DNA of 64,000 nucleotides from Chrysoperla carnea. Its lineage: Eukaryota; Arthropoda; Insecta; Neuroptera; Chrysopidae. The stretch is from contig NC_058341.1 in assembly GCF_905475395.1 (NCBI RefSeq), positions 37,091,501 to 37,155,500 on the forward strand. Direction: 5' to 3'. A model generated the notes under the pieces. The model was not told the origin of the DNA. It searched no databases and saw nothing but the letters and a program-made list of their open reading frames with translations. Numbering within the stretch: the first letter of the stretch is position 1; each line of letters begins with the position of its first letter. Below are positions 12,530 through 23,100 of the stretch, one piece after another. Both the position numbers and the translations under genes were made by a program.

Positions 12530-15500
12530 CTAAAAAAAAATTAAATTTCATTATTCAACAAATAATTAACGTTTAAAAGAATTTTCTTTACCTGTTGTTC
12601 CAACTTTGTATAATGGCCGATATGGTTGATTTGGTGAATCGCCTGGAATATAATCACCAAGACCGATTGTTGTCAAAGAGATAAAACAGTAATAAAATGA
12701 ATCTAAAAAGTCCCAATCTGGTTCGATTAATGCAAAGATTGCGGCTGGCGTACATAAGAATAATGCGGCTAGTAGTAGTACTGAAAAGATTAAAAACAAT
12801 TAATTTTCAATTAATTGACTAAGTGGCCGAGTGAGTAAAGGCGCAATCAATCACCTTTAACTGTTCGACTACTCTGACTGGCAGATTGTGGGTTCGAATC
12901 TAGGGAGTGGCAGTCTGATCAATTATAATTAATGGGGCGATGAATTGACAACACTCTCGTTGTTTGGATAAAACGAAGTAACCTAATCCACCCGCATCAT
13001 AAATTAAATTGTATGTATATATTCGGATGCAATTTAAAAATAGATAAAGATGATATTGATGTGGATGGCCTCTGTTATAGACGTGTTTGTCTAAAAAACG
13101 GAGGTTAAACCATATTATTATTAATTAATTTTCAATTACATTCATCAAGATAATTAAAATCCATCAATTTTTTATTCTTTACAACCCATTCATAGCCAAA
13201 CCCTTATCTAGTGGTTTAGAGACAGAGTTTTTCGAAACAAAGGATTCTCCACAAACCTTATGGAAATTATACCTAGCTATATGTATAAAAAAATAATAAC
13301 ATGTTAATAATTACCAATTATGCATAAATGTAGTACTTGAATATTAAAAGGTTGATATAAATGTCCTAAGCGTGAATTTAATGTTTGTAAAAGCCATGTA
13401 GAAGGTACAAGTAAACGCTCTACTAAAGCCGTTAGTAATACCAATGTCAATGGTATGCCGAAAAGTGCATATATCATACAAAATATTTTTCCTTCTTGAC
13501 TTAATGGTGTAACGTGCCCATAACCTGTAAAATAAATAAAAATTTTCGATAGATCCTTGGTTATTAAATAAAAACTTGTTAATAGACCTTTTCATTCCAA
13601 TTACGATTCCTTATTGTTTCGGACACACAGTAATAAGTTGGAAAAAGAAGTTTTTTTTTAACAAATCATTTGAAACAAATCACTTTTTAAAATGAAAAGG
13701 TATATTTAAGATTGTTGTCTCGCTATGGGAATAGAGTCAGAAAATTCTAGTTTTTTTATACTTAAATCTAACTTAATCTTGATGTATTAAAAACAAACCA
13801 AAATTATTGATCGTTTCATTATTGAAATATAATAATGCAAAGTTAATAAATTTTATTGTTGAACAGAAATGACTTTAGTTAGAGTATTGGTGGTTGAAGA
13901 GAGATAACTATATTAAGAGAATTTAAAATAACGCTTCGTACACTATATATTGTATGATAAATATTTGAGTGGGACGCTAGAGTTAAAAATAGCACATTTT
14001 TTCAAGACAAGCACGCTTATCGTGCGCATAGTCCAAAACACATTTAATTTAAAAAGTTTATATATGTACAGGCTGTTTTTGTACCATCTAGGCATATACA
14101 TGTCTGTAGTATGACTGAATACATCCGTTTAGTAATGCATCTAAGCGAGATGTATTATATACATATATTGTAAGGCTACAGATACGATACACAAGACTTT
14201 TGTTGTATGCATGCAGAGAGTGGGAGTTTTGTTGCATACAAATATTATTAATTATCTAAAAAACTTCCATTCTCCAAGCGTCTCCCAACTAATGTTAAAT
14301 ACATGTATATAATACATCTCGCTTAGATGCATTACTAAACGGATGTATTCAGTCATACTACAGACATGTATATGCCTAGATGGTACAAAAACGGCCTGTA
14401 TATATATCAAAATATGGTTGAAGCAATGGGAAGAATAAAGCAATTTAGTTTTACAACGCTTCCACCATTTTCTATTTATTTCTAATATCTGGATGACCGA
14501 GCTTTGCTCGGTATTCTTAAAAAGACACAAATTTTAACACTAATAGAAGACCGTTTTAAATGTCTCCACACAAATACCAATTTGAATGTCCCGGTAATGT
14601 ATTTTATTTTATTAACTACGATATACACCAATATATGTCAGGAAGAGTTATAATTTGCATTGTATTTCATTAACTACGATATACACCAAAAGATGTCAGG
14701 AAGAGTCATATTTTGCGATGTATGTTTCAGTTTTTCATGAAAAAACGAATAAAACGACGTTTTTTTAAAATGAAACCTTGTTAGATCGACTTATCGCCCC
14801 AAAAAACCCCTACATACTCATTTTCATGAAAATCGTTGGAGCCATTTCCAAGATCGTTGATATATATATATATATATATATATACAAGAATTGCTCGTTT
14901 AAATATATAAGATAAGATTTTCAATGTTATAATATTAAATTGTACCCGATTTCAGATTTACGTACATCCTGCGATTTTCAGCTCTCTAATATCATCGATA
15001 AAAATATTTGGAATTACAAAAAATTCAATAAAGCTTTGATATCTGTGTTAAGACTATTTTGAGCAGGATTCAAAAATACTAAAACCTAGTTAATTTGACA
15101 ATTAGACAAATAAAATTTTTTTTAAAAAATTGTATGAAAACGATACGAGGAATCTCTATTCTTAATGAATTTTGGATATCTCAAAACCAATTAATTCTAT
15201 CATCAAATGAACTCCATTTTTATATTTTTGGACCAAAATAAAACAATTTTTTGGAGTTTTACCGTAATTAGACACACCAATTTTCTCGATTTTTTGCCGA
15301 ACCTTTACCGAAAAACTTTGTAGGTCACATCAAAAGCCAACATTTTTAGCATCTGATTTTGGAATTTAATTTAAGGGAACATTATTTTTCGATTTCTTTG
15401 AATTTATTTAAGGCGGTATCATGAAAATTACTAATCTAGTACGCCCATATAGTACAAATGAATATTCAAATAAAAAAAATTTCGATTTATGGTCGAAACA

Positions 15501-18500
15501 CAATGAGTAAGGTCATATTTGATTAATATACAGAGGTCGTTTAATTTATCTACTTACCAATGGTCGTAATAACTGTACTAGAAAAGAACAGTGATTGACC
15601 AAAGCTCCAATTTGGTGAACCACTAACATTATTTGCAGCAGATACACCTCTGTTACTAGCAGCAACCACTTCTGTAATTAATTTTTCTAATGCCTCATCT
15701 GGAATAAAGATTTTACATTTTAGAATAATTATTTTTGTTACACAATGTTTTTCCAAGTTTAATTAACATGTAAGCAATAATCTTTTTTTTTACATAAAAA
15801 ACGCAATATTTCATGTTTAAATGTTTTCTATGCTCATAAATTTACTTGATTTGATGAAGCAGACTAAAAACTGGGGGTATTTTTTCCATGTTTTGCGTGT
15901 TTATATTCGTTCATATGGTGTTAAGATTGATTATAACTATTTTTTATTGTTAGTTTTAAACAATTAAATATAAAGTATAGGATAATTATTGTTAAAAGAT
16001 TTTACGAGTACTTTTGTTTCCGCGTTTAATAACTTACAGAGGTTGTGGTTCAAGGCTGAAAAAGTTTATTACGTTGGGAATAAATTGTTTTCTTTTCAGA
16101 AAAGTCTCTTAATAATAACAATCATGTCGTATATTATACGAAAGTATTGGCAATATTATTGCAGATATGCTATAATTTTTTAATAATGAAATTAAAATAT
16201 GATATAACTTTTTACCAGACGACAAAGAAGGGAATTTATATTTATGTATGACCCCGCATAACTTTTTACAGAGTTGTCCGATGTCGTTAATTCTTTTTTT
16301 ATAGGATAGTTCGAAGTTAATAAATAGTTGGTGTTAATAAACATTAAATTGTTAATTATATGGAACGGTCCATGTAAAAGTTAACTTTAAGAATTGATAA
16401 ATAGGCAACTTGTATTACATAAATGTCATACATGTATTTAGGAATAGCTGACTGTTTATCAAATAATAGAAAAACTCTTATACATGTACAGCATAAACGT
16501 AATGCAAGTTGCCTATATATTAATTTTTAAGTCATTTTAACAATAATCGTTGTATTTAATTAATAATTTATTTGTGCAACTAACTGATGGTTTTCAGAGA
16601 AACATATTCTATCAGTTTTTTTTTCTAAGACTAAAAACCAGTTGAATTTTCACAGACACCCTACCCCCATTATTGTTCTCAATTTTAGGTATATGTTATT
16701 CAATGCCCTTTTATCATAATTTGTTTGCTTCTTAAACTGCTTAAATTCTATTAATAGTGTGATCAAATTAAGTTTTTGAATAATTTAATTCTGAGTTCGG
16801 AGAAAAAAATTGAATTTAGTAGATCATTATGATACAAATTGAGGAAACTAAAATCAAACATTTTTTGATGGTCGGAAGGGGTCCAAAAAAAATGGTAAAG
16901 TTGCCTAATCCGGTCTTTCGCGTCAGATACCGTCGGATTGAGTTAAAAATAAAAAAGTGTTTAATAAGCTTAGGCGCCGTAAAAAGGCGAAAAGAATGAG
17001 CTGCGAATGAACCCGATTGGCCCATCGATGTCCCCACAAATTGCAAAAAACCATCGATTTTGCTCGAAATTTCAAAACTTCATAGCTCTTGTTGTTTTAA
17101 AGATTCAAAGCTGAGATTTAAATGGATTGTAGATTTTGTACCCATGAAGTATCACACACAATTTCAGCAAGATCGAATGTATACTTTTTGCAAACCGCAG
17201 CTGAATGCAAAAAACAGGACTTTTGTAAAATGGCCCTAAAAAAGTTGTGGTGCGGTAACGCGCTATTTTTTTTACGCGATCATATGCTTCAATAGTTAAA
17301 GTAATACCTACTAAAGTGTCAACCTCTCATCTTAAGTAAAAGTTACTAAAATATTAATTTTAAATTACTATTATTTTAAATTATAACATTAAAAATAGGG
17401 TGGAAGTAATGGGAGCAATTATTAAGAGACAGAAGTTATGTGACATTATAGTCTTAAAAATTGCTCCCATTACTCCCATCCTATTTTTAATGTTATAATT
17501 TAAAATAATAGTAATTTAAAATTAATATTTTAGTAACTTTTACTTAAGATGAGAGGTTGACACTTTAGTAGGTATTACTTTAACTATTGAAGCATATGAT
17601 CGCGTAAAAAAAATAGCGCGTTACCGCACTACAACTTTTTTAGGGCCATTTTACAAAAGTCCTGTTTTTTGCATTCAGCTGCGGTTTGCAAAAAGTATAC
17701 ATTCGATCTTGCTGAAATTGTGTGTGATACTTCATGGGTACAAAATCTACAATCCATTTAAATCTCAGCTTTGAATCTTTAAAACAACAAGAGCTATGAA
17801 GTTTTGAAATTTCGAGCAAAATCGATGGTTTTTTGCAATTTGTGGGGACATCGATGGGCCAATCGGGTTCATTCGCAGCTCATTCTTTTCGCCTTTTTAC
17901 GGCGCCTAAGCTTATTAAACACTTTTTTATTTTTAACTCAATCCGACGGTATCTGACGCGAAAGACCGGATTAGGCAACTTTACCATTTTTTTTGGACCC
18001 CTTCCGACCATCAAAAAATGTTTGATTTTAGTTTCCTCAATTTGTATCATAATGATCTACTAAATTCAATTTTTTTCTCCGAACTCAGAATTATCTAAAA
18101 ATTGACGCCATTTTTTTTTTATTTGATCACACTATAATTGGAAACAATTATTTTTATGGTGGAGTTACTTTGATTTTATTGGAAAATATTCTTACATAAT
18201 TAAATGATCAGAAAAAGTGTGTTAGTTGACATTTATATTTTATTTTTTAATCTTAAAGAAAAAATGAAATCATATCAAATACATACTGTAAAGTGATATA
18301 AGTATTAAAAACATAACATGATACCGTTAATTAGTTTTCTTTTAATTAATATACTTTATTAAATTATAAATACGAGTCGCAGTTAACATCGTTTTTTCTT
18401 AGTAATAAATATGTTTGATCGTTACACAAGATAGAAATTTTTTAATTTTCTCTTGCACAGATGTCTTTGGTAGAGTATCATTTTTCTTGAACTCAGTTAG

Positions 18501-20170
18501 CGAGAATAATTGGAAGCAAGAAGAGATAATATTTGTGAGAGCCGACAAAAAAGTTTCGATTTTTAGTCCCAACAAATTCGAAACGAGGAAAGAGAGAAGA
18601 AATGATACAAGATTGGTTTGTATTTTGATCGAGAATGGCTTACCGACAGTTAATAAAAAAATAGCCAAAACCTCCGATGATTCGGAAGATATATTCTAAA
18701 GACAGTGAACGCACAGTAGAAAATTTAAATGTAAAAATTATGTGTGTGAAAAATTGTTTTTCTTATGTAGGCGTATATATTAATTTAAAAGTTGATTAAA
18801 CCATAAATCAATCCATAAAACACGTAAGAACTCCTGCAAAACAAATAACTCGTGTTTTGAGTTTTTTTCAAGCAGACCCAAGAGCGGAAGAGTCTGCCTG
18901 CTTTATTTATCTTTGAATACAAGTTTTACAAAGTTACAAGTTAAATCAAGCTACAAGTTAAGTCAAGTTTCGAAGTGCAAAACTCTTTGCAGCATTTTGA
19001 AGCTATCAGCATCTTTCCCCCTTTCAGTAAGGTATGGCGAACATCATTCTACGCCTGCCGAGCAACAAGCCACATAAATTTAAAATAGCATTTTTTACTA
19101 TACTCGGCACCTGTAAGTTGTATATATATGCCGGAAAATGTTCAGTACTGAACAATTACAACAACAGCGCGATAGAAATATTATTTAAGGGTTTTGTAGT
19201 TTTCTTAAGCGCGTAGAGGAAAACACTTATTTACAAAGAATTCAAGTTCTATGCGGTGTATTGAAAACTCCATGGCAGGTTTCGAAATTGAAATGCCCAG
19301 GGATTGATGCGGATAGGCCGATTGAAGAATACCAGTAGGTGCGACGTAGAGATTGAAGGGAGGAGATATCTGGAAAGAATTATCTATAGGTCCCAGGCTA
19401 TGATCCGAACTCGGTTGTGAATGTTAGCTGATACTAGTATTTAACGGATCACGGTAAGAAATGCATGGTGTTGGTATATACTATAGTATCTATGTTAGCA
19501 TAAGTAATACCACCAGAAGTATTGAAGGTATCACCAACCAGTATGGACCAGACGCTCATACTGCATTGACTTGTCCGCCATAATTATAGCTAATGTTACT
19601 ATCCTCTCAATACATTATACAGTATGGCGTTCATACCGATACTGACATAGCGATATCCACAAAAAATTTCTTACCGTGGTTTATACTTAGACGTATAATT
19701 GAATGCTTTTTTTAACTCTAAAACATTTGCGTGAGACAAACACATAAAATTAAAACTTCGTTATTGTATAATAAAAAATAAGGTTAAAATATAAATATAA
19801 ATTTACCTGATACACAAGGATGCTGTGTTAAAAAGTTCATTTTCATAACTCTTAAATCATTTCTTAATTGATTTTCAGGTGGTGTTTCAATCGTTGAAAA
19901 TATTAATGCACCTGCTGTTAAATATAACAAATAAAAAACAACATACAATGTAAGTAACCACGACGTTAAATGTACACCAAGTGCTTTACGTAAGCTAATT
20001 GGTATGTATCGATGTACGATTGTATGATGGCATGTTTTTGTTTCTGATTCTGTGTCATAAACAACAAATGTTGTTGTATCCTCATCATTTGGTGGTAATT
20101 TTGGATACAAACTTGTATCCAATTTTGGTTGAATTGTTCCATAATTCGTAAAGAACTCTCCACCAACCAT
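12249..20170 (-). CDS. Two-pore-domain potassium channel, TWIK/KCNK1-like, proximal-start isoform (394 aa, 5 exons)
   Basis: This gene encodes a K2P leak potassium channel of the plasma membrane, which works as a dimer and sets resting potential. The coding exons are 20170-19807, 15698-15558, 13524-13315, 12780-12592 and 12529-12249. Every junction is GT-AG and splits a codon after its first base, so the frame stays open for 394 residues. The order is: N-terminus 1-70, TM1 about 71-93, cap with Cys119, P1 with filter TTIGYGH (166-172), TM2 about 178-200, TM3 about 230-255, P2 with filter TTIGLGD (275-281), TM4 about 302-322 and a tail to 394. The segment SNRGVS, the phrase [15 protein letters not shown] and the later RPLYK match TWIK channels. 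Asn145 lies in an NVS sequon in the cap. The start ATG has an A-rich AAAAATGG context. I am sure of the K2P family and fairly sure of the TWIK-like group; the exact orthologue is not known to me. Confidence 0.93.
12592..12780 (-). CDS. K2P exon 4: TM3, second pore loop
   Basis: This exon encodes residues 240-301: the rest of TM3 ([19 protein letters not shown]), pore helix 2 ([15 protein letters not shown]), the second filter TTIGLGD, and [20 protein letters not shown] leading into TM4. The GLGD form of the second filter and the following YIPG and RPLYK are typical of TWIK-type channels. The acceptor is AATCTTTTCAG and the donor CAG/GTAAAG. A SINE was inserted only about 20 bp upstream of the acceptor, apparently without harming the pyrimidine tract. 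Confidence 0.94.
12814..13124 (+). mobile_element. tRNA-derived SINE, complete, with 14-bp target duplication
   Basis: The element starts with a tRNA-Ser/Leu-like A box (TGGCCGAGTGAGTAAAGG at about 12824) and a B box (GGGTTCGAATCT at about 12890), followed by a non-tRNA body and an ATT-rich tail. The 14-bp direct repeat TTAATTTTCAATTA flanks it at 12800-12813 and 13125-13138, which marks a retroposition event with both ends intact. It sits in K2P intron 3 in antisense orientation, about 20 bp upstream of the exon 4 acceptor. Confidence 0.85.
13315..13524 (-). CDS. K2P exon 3: P1 filter end, TM2 and start of TM3
   Basis: The exon begins inside the first selectivity filter. The split glycine codon gives I-G-Y-G-H, followed by [20 protein letters not shown] (TM2, GIP hinge) and an intracellular loop, and it ends within TM3 (LHLCII). 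The acceptor is TTTATTTTACAG and the donor G/GTAATT. An open frame on the same strand overlaps it in another register; that is a shadow, because only this register continues the pore. A MITE ends about 60 bp upstream of the acceptor. An intron that interrupts the P1 GYG codon is often seen in K2P genes and supports the family call. Confidence 0.93.
13585..13702. mobile_element. MITE, GACCTTTTCATT family (copy 2)
   Basis: Terminal inverted repeats GACCTTTTCATT and AAATGAAAAGGTA are flanked by TA dinucleotides, as expected of Tc1/mariner-type non-autonomous elements. It lies in K2P intron 2, about 60 bp upstream of the exon 3 acceptor. Two other copies in the window (2889-3021 and 27832-27979) share the ends and the internal GTTTCGGACA and TTATTAC motifs. 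Confidence 0.75.
14061..14406. mobile_element. Fold-back element with ~108-bp arms
   Basis: The arms 14061-14168 and 14299-14406 are inverted copies that differ at only a few bases (for example CAGGCTGTTTTTGTACC against its complement with one change). The 130-bp centre contains a smaller imperfect inverted repeat around TTGTTGTATGCATGC and GTTGCATACAA. The element lies in K2P intron 2. No coding potential is visible. Confidence 0.8.
14599..14719 (+). repeat. Two-unit direct repeat, ~60 bp
   Basis: Two adjacent units, 14599-14661 and 14662-14719, share the block ATTAACTACGATATACACCA, then ATGTCAGGAAGAGT and a TTTGC-like end, with a few substitutions. They sit just before a sequence ending in a TA microsatellite, and may be the subterminal part of the same degraded element. 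Confidence 0.75.
14861..14884 (+). repeat. (TA)12 microsatellite at a transposon-like 3' end
   Basis: Twelve TA units are followed by CAAGAATTGCTCGTTTAA. The preceding 100 bp (TTTTCATGAAAATCGTTGGAGCC) reads like the 3' end of a dispersed insect repeat, an impression from general experience that I cannot verify here. Confidence 0.7.
15558..15698 (-). CDS. K2P exon 2: cap helix 2 and first pore helix
   Basis: This exon encodes residues 123-168 and completes codons 122 (Asp) and 169 (Gly): cap helix 2 ([11 protein letters not shown]), an NVS glycosylation sequon, and pore helix 1 running into the first selectivity filter. The acceptor is TTTATTCCAG and the donor G/GTAAGT. The last intron base plus this exon could be read through as one open frame, but the preceding sequence is not channel-like, so splicing is required. 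It is the first exon shared by both isoforms: exon 1a and exon 1b each supply the G that makes GAT (Asp) here. Confidence 0.93.
16404..16513. mobile_element. Short MITE, GGCAACTTG ends
   Basis: This 110-bp inverted-repeat element has ends GGCAACTTGTATTAC and its near complement GTAATGCAAGTTGCC, flanked by TA. Inner matches (ACATGTAT and ATACATGT) extend the stem. It lies in the K2P intron between exons 1a and 2. Confidence 0.7.
16757..18132. mobile_element. Long fold-back (hairpin) transposable element, 1.38 kb
   Basis: Two nearly identical arms in opposite orientation (16757-17420 and 17459-18132) are separated by a loop of about 38 bp. Both ends carry GTGTGATCAAAT and are flanked by TA, consistent with a Tc1/mariner-type non-autonomous element. 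The arms agree base for base over long stretches except just inside the termini, where one has TTAAGTTTTTGAATAATTTA and the other an A-run and TGGCGTCAATT. An identical 76-codon open frame occurs in each arm; it resembles no transposase and I treat it as chance. It lies in the K2P intron shared by both isoforms, so the pre-mRNA would contain a perfect-looking 650-bp stem. Confidence 0.9.
18133..19806. other. Part of the K2P intron between exons 1a and 2, nothing recognised
   Basis: Two overlapping open frames on opposite strands at 18399-18699 (89 and 94 codons) mirror each other and show no domain. The stretch at 18840-19660 is less AT-rich than the rest of the intron and contains a 60-codon frame at 19034, again unrecognised. 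It may be an unidentified repeat. Confidence 0.45.
19807..20170 (-). CDS. K2P exon 1a: proximal first coding exon
   Basis: This exon encodes residues 1-121 plus one base of codon 122: a hydrophilic N-terminus, TM1 ([20 protein letters not shown]) and cap helix 1, ending in HPCVS. The cysteine is at the position that forms the inter-subunit disulfide at the apex of the TWIK-1 cap. The donor is CAG/GTAAAT. The N-terminus up to about residue 70 has no domain I recognise; it has an acidic stretch around 29-43 and two histidines at 48-49. It is one of two alternative exons of equal design, the other at 58102-58387. The DNA upstream (20171-20330) has no pyrimidine-rich acceptor, so transcription may start close to this exon. 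Confidence 0.92.
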
Positions 20171-23100
20171 TTTTCTTGCGTTTTTTGTCTATCGTTCAAT
20201 ATTTTTGAATACTTATTCCACACACTTGTAGCTGTAACTTTTATTTTGTTTTTGTTAAATTTTTGTCTTAGTAATTATAATCCAGGGAAATTAAATATTA
20301 ACTTGAAAATGATTTGGAACCAATTAAGTTTGTAAATAATACATAAAAGTTTCGTTTGGAAGCGATTGTTTCAAATTTGAGCTTGCGAAGTGAAAGTTTA
20401 CATTAGGTTGAAGCGACCAATTGGGATAGAGGACCATAAAGTTGATAAAATCGAATTTCTTTCAGTATTCAGTTATATAAAATCAAAGAAACATAATACT
20501 AATATTTCATAAATTTGAGGCTAAAACTTCGAAAATCGCTTTCCAAATCAGTTATTTTGTCATTGAATCCGTGTACTTAATGCGTAGAATGGAATGACGA
20601 GTACAAAGAATGATGAAAGCAGGTCGAATTTTTAGGGCCCAACGATCGTGGGACTCTTGGCAATAGCCCACAGTGTCCAATAAAAAAGAGTGTGTTAACT
20701 TAATACAACGCGGTTAAATTAACATCTCGAGCGAGTGAATGAAGTCCTCAGTTACAAATCAGATGAAACATTTGCAGATCAATTAGATCTATAAATATTA
20801 TTATTTTTGGATGAAGTGTGCAGGAATACATTTTTTTATAACCTGTTGCTTTTGAAAAACAGATCTGCTACTCGAAATGTGAAGAAAGTTAAGAAAAAAG
20901 TGTTATAAGGATCGTCAGAGGCAATATAAACTCAGAAGTTGACCTTCTTGAGTTTTAAGAAATGCGATTGGATGATCAGTAGATCCAATATATTTACAAA
21001 CAAATTAAGACTGGCATTTCCAAGTTCATTATTATAATTTTTATCTTTATTTTTATTTGATTATAATAATTTTATTTTTGAAGCATTTTTACTTATTTAA
21101 ATTTTGACTATTAATAATATATTGTTTACATAAAAATATTCAATTATCAATTTTTCGCTATCAGCAATAATCATTAATGGCTGCTCCGATATTTTTTGTA
21201 AATATTTTTAAAATATCGTTTTATGTTGTAATACATTATTAAATTTAAGTATCACTCAAATTGATAAATGTTTTTTTGTTTGTATTTGTGTTAAAGGTTC
21301 GGGGTACAAATGATAATTATTTTGGGTGATGTTATTCGGGTAATATTTTTGGTTGAGAAATAATGTATTAATCTAAAAAGAATAATACAAGTGACATGTA
21401 TTTACATACTAGATTCTCGCAATCATATCATCATGTCATTGATAAAAACACTTCCATAATTTGTTTGGCACAATTATACCTAAGCGAAACAACTTTTTCC
21501 TTTTGTTCGAAAAACAGAATCACCGTTTTGTACTGTGTCGAATAAAATGATGTTTGCACAATTGTTATTCAATTATTATAGTATTAGAACACAAAAAGAA
21601 TATTCGTGAAGCAAAAATTTTCCGGCTCCTTTCACCGGAAGTACCCTACTTACTTTTTTTTAATTTAAAACGTACGTTATTTGTTTAAGCTAGCCTTCGT
21701 TAGGTATTTCCTCCAAAAGTGTGCTGTTTAATTTTAGCTACGGAATTTAGCAATAGAAAAGAGCCTAATGTTGTTAAATTTCCAAGAAGTCAACTTTTAA
21801 TTAGTTTTTTGAATAGTGAATTCAAATTTTCTTATTGTGATTTAAATTTTCTTGGGAATTTTCTTTCTATTATATGACTCGTGAGCTATTTGAATATGGG
21901 GAAAAGTTTAACTTTTATAAAAAAAAAATTGCTTATAAGATTGCATAAATAGTGTCTTCATTGGTGTTGGCGCAGAGTAGTAAACAAATCTTATATAGTA
22001 GAATCTGGATATCTCGATTTTTAAAATTTCTAGTTAACGAGTTTTAGACTTAATGAAAGCACTCGGGGAATTCCAAATAACACTTCTGCTGTAGTTTCTA
22101 AAACATTTTTTACAATTTAAAGGGACAAAAAGTAATTGCTTTTAAAAAATTGCAATAATCATAGACCTTTAACATGTATAAGATACAATTTTTAAAATAA
22201 TTTAAAAGCGAACAAAGTTTGTAAAAAAATTTAACACTACTCCAAAACATGAAATTAAAAATTTCTAACAAATCAATTATCAATAATTGGAATAAGCAGT
22301 TATGACATAAATTAATCGACTAATGATTACATTTCAAAAATATAAAAATAGTTAAGTAATTTAGAGATAAAATAAGTAAAAATGCGTCAAAGAATAAACA
22401 TGTCATTAGCAGAACTAATCAAAAGAAATAATACACACCTATTAAATTGATACAGCTTCTACTTAATAAAATAAGTATAAAAAATATCTTTATTGATAAC
22501 AAAAACGTTGAATTTTTAGTCAAATATTTATTATTTGATATAAAAAATCTGTTTTCATTATAAAAAGTGCATAAAAATATTCCATCGTGATTTTTTTCGT
22601 CACCTATCCTTTATCAAACTATCGTATGCAATAACAGTCATTACAAATTGTAATTTAAAGTAATTCACAAAATATGGTACTTTTTCAATACGCTCATCAA
22701 AATATAAAATTAATTTTTCTTTTTGAATTGGATGAGCACACATTTATAAAGTTTTATAAAAAACACACAGTTCTAAATCACACACAAAAAAGTTCACTCC
22801 AAAACTTTGAAACAGTTTATATTTTAATTTTTTTAACAGTAAAAGAGTTTTTTTTTTTTTTTTTTGCAAATGCAAAAATATTATTTCACAATCATTTCAG
22901 ATTATTGTTAATTAAATTTTTGAATAGAAAAGTAAATTTTTCTAAAGAATTACATTTTATTTTAATTTTTAAAAATTTTTTGTTTATTTTTTATGTTTAA
23001 AATTATTTATATCATTTTACAGTAAAAATTTGCTTTGGATAAATTAAAAAATTAGCAATAAACACAAAAATTTTTATTTTATTTTTTATTGATTTTAAAC

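Noticed and set aside
16816..18063. Identical 76-codon open frames in opposite orientation as a duplicated gene pair
   Set aside because: They are the same sequence in the two arms of a hairpin element; the frame has no family motif and does not reach the element ends.
18399..18699. Overlapping opposite-strand frames of 89 and 94 codons as a host gene
   Set aside because: Mirror open frames usually reflect composition. Neither has a recognisable domain, and the region lies inside the channel intron.
22674..23000. A 108-codon open frame as a membrane protein gene
   Set aside because: The composition (Phe, Leu, Ile, Lys, with Phe encoded by a poly(T) run) follows from AT-rich DNA. There is no motif, splice signal or codon bias.
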